A DNA stretch of 6,238 nucleotides from contig JAIXZU010000082.1 of NCBI GenBank assembly GCA_027489415.1, forward strand, positions 1-6,238, in the 5' to 3' direction. The notes beneath the pieces are model-generated. The model worked only from the letters and a program-made list of their open reading frames with translations. It ran no database searches and was not told the origin of the DNA. The DNA is from Alphaproteobacteria bacterium. GTDB lineage: Bacteria; Pseudomonadota; Alphaproteobacteria; UBA2136; UBA6156. Both the position numbers and the translations under genes were made by a program. Each line of letters opens with the position of its first letter. The stretch's first letter is position 1. Positions 4,272 through 6,238 of the stretch are shown here, piece after piece.

Positions 4272-5057
4272 ATGCTGATTTTCCCGAATATCGACCCCGT
4301 GGCCTTCCAAATCGGCCCGGTAGCCATCCACTGGTACGGTTTGTCCTATGTCGCATCCTTCCTGTTGTGTCTGGCTTATGCCAAGCACACGGCGCGCAAG
4401 CACCCCGCCACCGGCATCACGCCGGACCGCTTGGAGTCCCTCCTCACCACCGCCATTCTCGGCGTCATCTTGGGCGGCCGCTTGGGCTACGTGCTCTTTT
4501 ACAATCTCGGCCATTATCTGGAATACCCGCTGGATGTCTTCAAAGTCTGGCAAGGCGGCATGAGCTTCCACGGCGGCCTCATCGGCGTGATTCTCGCCAT
4601 GTGCTGGTTTGCCTGGAAACATCAGGTGAATGTCGTGGACCTCGCGGACCGCGTCGCCCCCGCCGTTCCCATCGGGCTCTTCCTCGTGCGCATCGCTAAC
4701 TTCGTGAATGCCGAACTCGTCGGCCGCCAGGCGGACCCCACGCTGCCATGGGCCATGCTCTTCCCCTACCCGCACGACCAATTCGCCCGCCACCCCTCGC
4801 AACTGTACGAAGCCATTCTGGAAGGCCTCGTGCTCTTCATCCTCATCTATCTCGCCACGCGTAAAACCATGGTGCGCTGGCAGCCGGTCGGTATTTTCCT
4901 CAGCGGCTACGCCCTCGCGCGTATCTTTGTGGAATGCTTCCGCACGCCGGAAATCACGCACAATCTGGGCATCCTCAGCATCACGCAGGGCCAGCTCCTC
5001 AGCCTGCCCATGCTCGCCCTCGGTTTGTACTTCCTGTACCTCCCCACCCGCAAATAA
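4272..5057 (+). CDS. lgt: phosphatidylglycerol--prolipoprotein diacylglyceryl transferase
   Basis: Lgt moves the diacylglyceryl group from phosphatidylglycerol to the lipobox cysteine of prolipoproteins, the first lipoprotein maturation step at the inner membrane. The 261-residue product is all multi-pass membrane protein, somewhat shorter than the E. coli enzyme. Family blocks in order: IHWYGLSY (19-26), GGRLGYVLFYN (68-78), WQGGMSFHGGLIG (93-105, with His100), the Lgt signature RIANFVNAELVGR (140-152, Arg140 and Asn143), RHPSQLYEAILEG (173-185), and QPVGIFLSGYALARIFVECFR (204-224, Arg217 and Glu221). All expected catalytic-site positions are present. The ATG at 4272 is the only start available, since an in-frame TAA occurs at 4236 and no GTG or TTG lies between, yet no good Shine-Dalgarno is visible. 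It stands alone and ends at a shared terminator, without a downstream operon partner. Confidence 0.97.
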   Translation: MLIFPNIDPVAFQIGPVAIHWYGLSYVASFLLCLAYAKHTARKHPATGITPDRLESLLTTAILGVILGGRLGYVLFYNLGHYLEYPLDVFKVWQGGMSFHGGLIGVILAMCWFAWKHQVNVVDLADRVAPAVPIGLFLVRIANFVNAELVGRQADPTLPWAMLFPYPHDQFARHPSQLYEAILEGLVLFILIYLATRKTMVRWQPVGIFLSGYALARIFVECFRTPEITHNLGILSITQGQLLSLPMLALGLYFLYLPTRK

Positions 5058-5070
5058 CCTCCCCAACAAA

Positions 5071-5093
5071 AAACGCCCCCATCGGGGGCGTTT
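5071..5093. terminator. shared bidirectional terminator between lgt and the converging unknown gene
   Basis: AAACGCCCCC (5071-5080) and GGGGGCGTTT (5084-5093) form a perfect ten-pair stem with an ATC loop. Reading minus, the hairpin is followed by six T residues, so it is strongest for the gene ending at 5118; reading plus it ends in TTTCTCT after lgt. Confidence 0.85.
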
Positions 5094-5097
5094 CTCT

Positions 5098-5111
5098 GCC
5101 CCAAAAGGGGC
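5098..5111. terminator. secondary hairpin beside the shared terminator
   Basis: GCCCC-AAAA-GGGGC forms a five-pair stem five bases from the main terminator. There is no proper T-run on the plus side; on the minus strand it is six bases past the stop codon at 5118. It probably supports the main hairpin or stabilises RNA ends. Confidence 0.4.
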
Positions 5112-5117
5112 GTCATC

Positions 5118-5600
5118 CTAATCACACTTGGCCGCAAGGTCAGCCAGAATACGGGCAACCACAGTCTTGCGCTGCGCGGCAAACGGGTGGTTGCCGCTCA
5201 CCAGGAAAATGGTCATCTCCACATAGGGCTCATCCTCCCAAAGCCCCTGCCCTTTTCCGGGAATCTGCTCAAGCTGGATCTGAACATTCAGCTTGTCTTC
5301 CAACAGGCGGATAACCTCCTTATAGCCATCGGTCTGCCAAAGGGCCAGCACGCTGGAGGACTTCAACGGGGCTACAAGGCCCGTCTTCTGCTCAGTCACC
5401 GGCTTGCGCCGCTCGGCCTGAACAAGCTCCAGAATCTGCATCCCAAAGGCTTCCAGTCTGGTTTCCCAGTCAGCCTCATAGCTGCGCTGTTGAAGCTCCT
5501 TGGCAGCCGCCTCGGCACGGCCACGGGCCTCATCCGCCACCGCCTTCAACTCGGCAGCAGTCATCGTCTTGTAATCAGGTTCATGCTGTAACAGGTTCAT
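5118..5600 (-). CDS. unknown protein, member A of a duplicated pair
   Basis: A 160-residue protein I do not recognise. The ATG at 5600 was chosen because GGAGA lies five bases upstream and the frame before it runs through the promoter. Residues 12-65 are Ala/Glu/Arg-rich and probably a long charged helix or coiled coil (TAAELKAVADEARGRAEAAA). Then comes WETRLEAF (45-52), a linker around 66-78, SSVLAL (82-87), KLNVQIQLEQIP (103-114) and YVEMTIFLV (126-134), which looks like an alpha/beta domain. There is no signal peptide or membrane helix, so it is probably cytoplasmic. The same scaffold, WExRxxxF, SSVxAL, NV and VxMxI, occurs in the next gene upstream (5690-6109), with the SSVxAL-to-NV distance of 23 residues identical in both. 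It has its own promoter within a duplicated control module. Function unknown. Confidence 0.85.
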   Translation of the reverse strand: MNLLQHEPDYKTMTAAELKAVADEARGRAEAAAKELQQRSYEADWETRLEAFGMQILELVQAERRKPVTEQKTGLVAPLKSSSVLALWQTDGYKEVIRLLEDKLNVQIQLEQIPGKGQGLWEDEPYVEMTIFLVSGNHPFAAQRKTVVARILADLAAKCD

Positions 5601-5667
5601 CGGTGTCTCCACGGTTGAAATAACCACCCACAAAGTATACACAAACCACTCAAATAACAACAAAAAA
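5598..5667 (-). repeat. duplicated terminator-tail/promoter/leader module, copy 1
   Basis: Read on the minus strand from the terminator T-run to the ATG, this 70-base stretch has the same length as 6176-6107. Aligned by eye without gaps, 43 of the first 50 bases match, including TTGTTGTTATT, GTGGTTT, GTATACTTTG and GGGTGGTT. The last 20 bases around the ribosome site are diverged, with a one-base shift. Confidence 0.85.
5634..5663 (-). promoter_or_regulatory. promoter of unknown gene A (module copy 1)
   Basis: On the minus strand TTGTTG (5663-5658) is followed after 18 bases by TATACT (5639-5634), 33 bases before the ATG. The -35 box overlaps the T-run of the terminator just upstream by two bases, so one gene's end and the next gene's beginning share DNA. 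An equivalent promoter with the same spacing precedes gene B. Confidence 0.65.
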
Positions 5668-5686
5668 AGCGGCCCCGCAGGGCCGC
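5662..5686 (-). terminator. terminator of unknown gene B
   Basis: GCGGCCC (5669-5675), loop CGCA and GGGCCGC (5680-5686) form a seven-pair GC stem. On the minus strand it is followed by seven T residues (5668-5662). It starts four bases after the TGA at 5690-5692 of gene B. Confidence 0.85.
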
Positions 5687-5689
5687 CTC

Positions 5690-6109
5690 TCATAGCATGG
5701 GTTGGCTTTTCAGCACGTCCTCGCCCATACGGTTCAGAATCCACATTTCGGAATCGTTCAGTGGCAGCCGGGAAATCTCCATCCTCACGCGGCCTGCCTC
5801 CGGGTCATCTTTCACAACCACCAGCACATTATGCTGGTACTGCCAAAGCCCCATCAACTGGTCAGCCCCACGCAGGGCGCGTAAGGCCGCCACGCTAGAA
5901 AAAGGAATGGCGCGGGACACCATCCCGCCGGACAATGCCAGCGAACTGGTCAGGCTCACCAAAATATCCCGAAAATCATTGATGCGATCTTCCCACGCCT
6001 CAAGGTCCTTCATCTCGCACATCTCATGGGCAAGTTTCTCAGGCTGGGCATCCAGCTCAGCCAACTGCGCTTCAAGGTGAACGGACGTCGGCTCCGCAGA
6101 ATGTCTCAT
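5690..6109 (-). CDS. unknown protein, member B of a duplicated pair
   Basis: A 139-residue protein I do not recognise. The ATG at 6109 has AGGAG seven bases upstream; the open frame reaches 6184 but only through promoter and terminator DNA. Residues 10-55 are acidic and helical (HLEAQLAELDAQPEKLAHEM), with WEDRINDF at 39-46. Then come SSVAAL (71-76), HNVLVVVKDDP (93-103) and RVRMEISRL (107-115). These blocks match those of gene A in order: the tryptophan-to-phenylalanine spacing and the SSVxAL-to-NV distance are the same, while A has a short insertion before VxMxI. The overall identity is low, so this is a diverged paralogue, not a recent copy. One cysteine (31), no signal peptide, no membrane segment. 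Probable cytoplasmic protein; function unknown. Confidence 0.85.
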   Translation of the reverse strand: MRHSAEPTSVHLEAQLAELDAQPEKLAHEMCEMKDLEAWEDRINDFRDILVSLTSSLALSGGMVSRAIPFSSVAALRALRGADQLMGLWQYQHNVLVVVKDDPEAGRVRMEISRLPLNDSEMWILNRMGEDVLKSQPML

Positions 6110-6176
6110 GATGTTTCTCCTGGGTTCAAAAACCACCCGCAAAGTATACAAAAACCACAGCAATAACAACAAAAAA
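6107..6176 (-). repeat. duplicated terminator-tail/promoter/leader module, copy 2
   Basis: This is the partner of 5598-5667: equal length from the T-run to the ATG, with the promoter boxes at the same offsets. The hairpin bases beyond the T-run differ (GGGGCG stem here, GGGCCGC in copy 1), so the conserved part begins at the terminator tail. Confidence 0.85.
6143..6172 (-). promoter_or_regulatory. promoter of unknown gene B (module copy 2)
   Basis: TTGTTG (6172-6167) and TATACT (6148-6143), 18 bases apart on the minus strand and 33 bases before ATG 6109, repeat the boxes and distances seen before gene A. The -35 box again touches the T-run of the upstream gene's terminator. Confidence 0.65.
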
Positions 6177-6196
6177 CGCCCCAACAGGGGCGTTTT
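6171..6196 (-). terminator. terminator of the gene entering at the right edge
   Basis: AAAACGCCCC (6173-6182), loop AACA and GGGGCGTTTT (6187-6196) form a perfect ten-pair stem. On the minus strand it runs into six T residues, eight bases after the probable TGA at 6205-6207. Confidence 0.85.
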
Positions 6197-6204
6197 CGCA
6201 TCGC

Positions 6205-6238
6205 TCAGGCACCCTGAATCATCTTCATCACGGCCTCA
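6205..6238 (-). CDS. C-terminal end of an unidentified gene
   Basis: Eleven codons including the stop are visible, encoding ..EAVMKMIQGA. The other two minus-strand frames carry stops within these 34 bases, and a strong terminator follows directly, which supports a real gene end. Too little is visible for a family call. It could be another member of the A/B series or unrelated. Confidence 0.5.
   Translation of the reverse strand, partial: EAVMKMIQGA

Noticed and set aside
4242..5069. Minus-strand open frame of 275 codons opposite lgt
   Set aside because: It is longer than lgt itself but very rich in Glu, His and Gly, matches no family pattern, and lies opposite a certain lgt gene; a codon-bias shadow in GC-rich DNA.
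5071..5111. Clustered GGGGCGT hairpins as a possible REP/BIME repeat
   Set aside because: Each GC hairpin sits directly after a stop codon with a T-run, so they are explained as terminators; the shared GGGGCGTTTT arms are a common terminator pattern.

Overview
The window reads as chromosomal DNA of a Gram-negative proteobacterium, most likely an alphaproteobacterium with moderately high GC. The evidence is an Lgt lipoprotein enzyme, exported proteins with classical signal peptides, a SqrR/BigR/YgaV-type regulator, and a thioesterase N-terminus of a type I associate with alphaproteobacteria. A tRNA-Ile(GAT) standing outside any rRNA operon also fits lineages that have split their rRNA operons. 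I cannot name a genus; a Micavibrio-like or other deep alphaproteobacterial lineage is only a guess.

Left part (1-1416): a compact thiol/sulfur-redox locus. An ArsR-family repressor (691-1005, minus) with a cysteine pair spaced as in persulfide sensors overlaps a membrane-anchored rhodanese of YgaP type (177-701). These are followed by the start of a HI0933/YhiN-type flavoprotein (1-112). Divergently, a single-domain AhpD/carboxymuconolactone-decarboxylase-like protein with a CxxC motif (1075-1416) is read from a sigma70-like promoter that overlaps an imperfect palindrome. The repressor probably controls both directions.

Middle (1417-3788): after a hairpin terminator and a perfect 22-bp palindromic bidirectional terminator comes an AT-rich orphan gene of unknown function (1575-1850, minus) with its own promoter. 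Upstream of it lie three minus-strand genes in close order: an exported cysteine-repeat protein with a tail-fibre/lectin-like C-terminus (3060-3788), a hotdog acyl-CoA thioesterase (2513-3025, GTG start) and a periplasmic methionine-R-sulfoxide reductase with a single cysteine (1925-2464).

Right part (3789-6238): a 257-base stretch without a convincing gene, then tRNA-Ile(GAT) (minus) with a TTGACA promoter, then lgt (plus). lgt converges on a pair of unknown minus-strand genes (5118-5600 and 5690-6109), with a shared bidirectional terminator between. The two unknown genes have nearly identical terminator-promoter-leader modules and share dispersed protein motifs at matching spacing. They look like an old tandem duplication in which the control DNA has stayed closer than the proteins. 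A further minus-strand gene enters at the right edge (6205-6238), and its terminator starts the same module again.

No mobile element, CRISPR array or rRNA was seen. The most interesting items are the duplicated regulatory cassette with its unknown paralogues and the sulfur-redox divergon.
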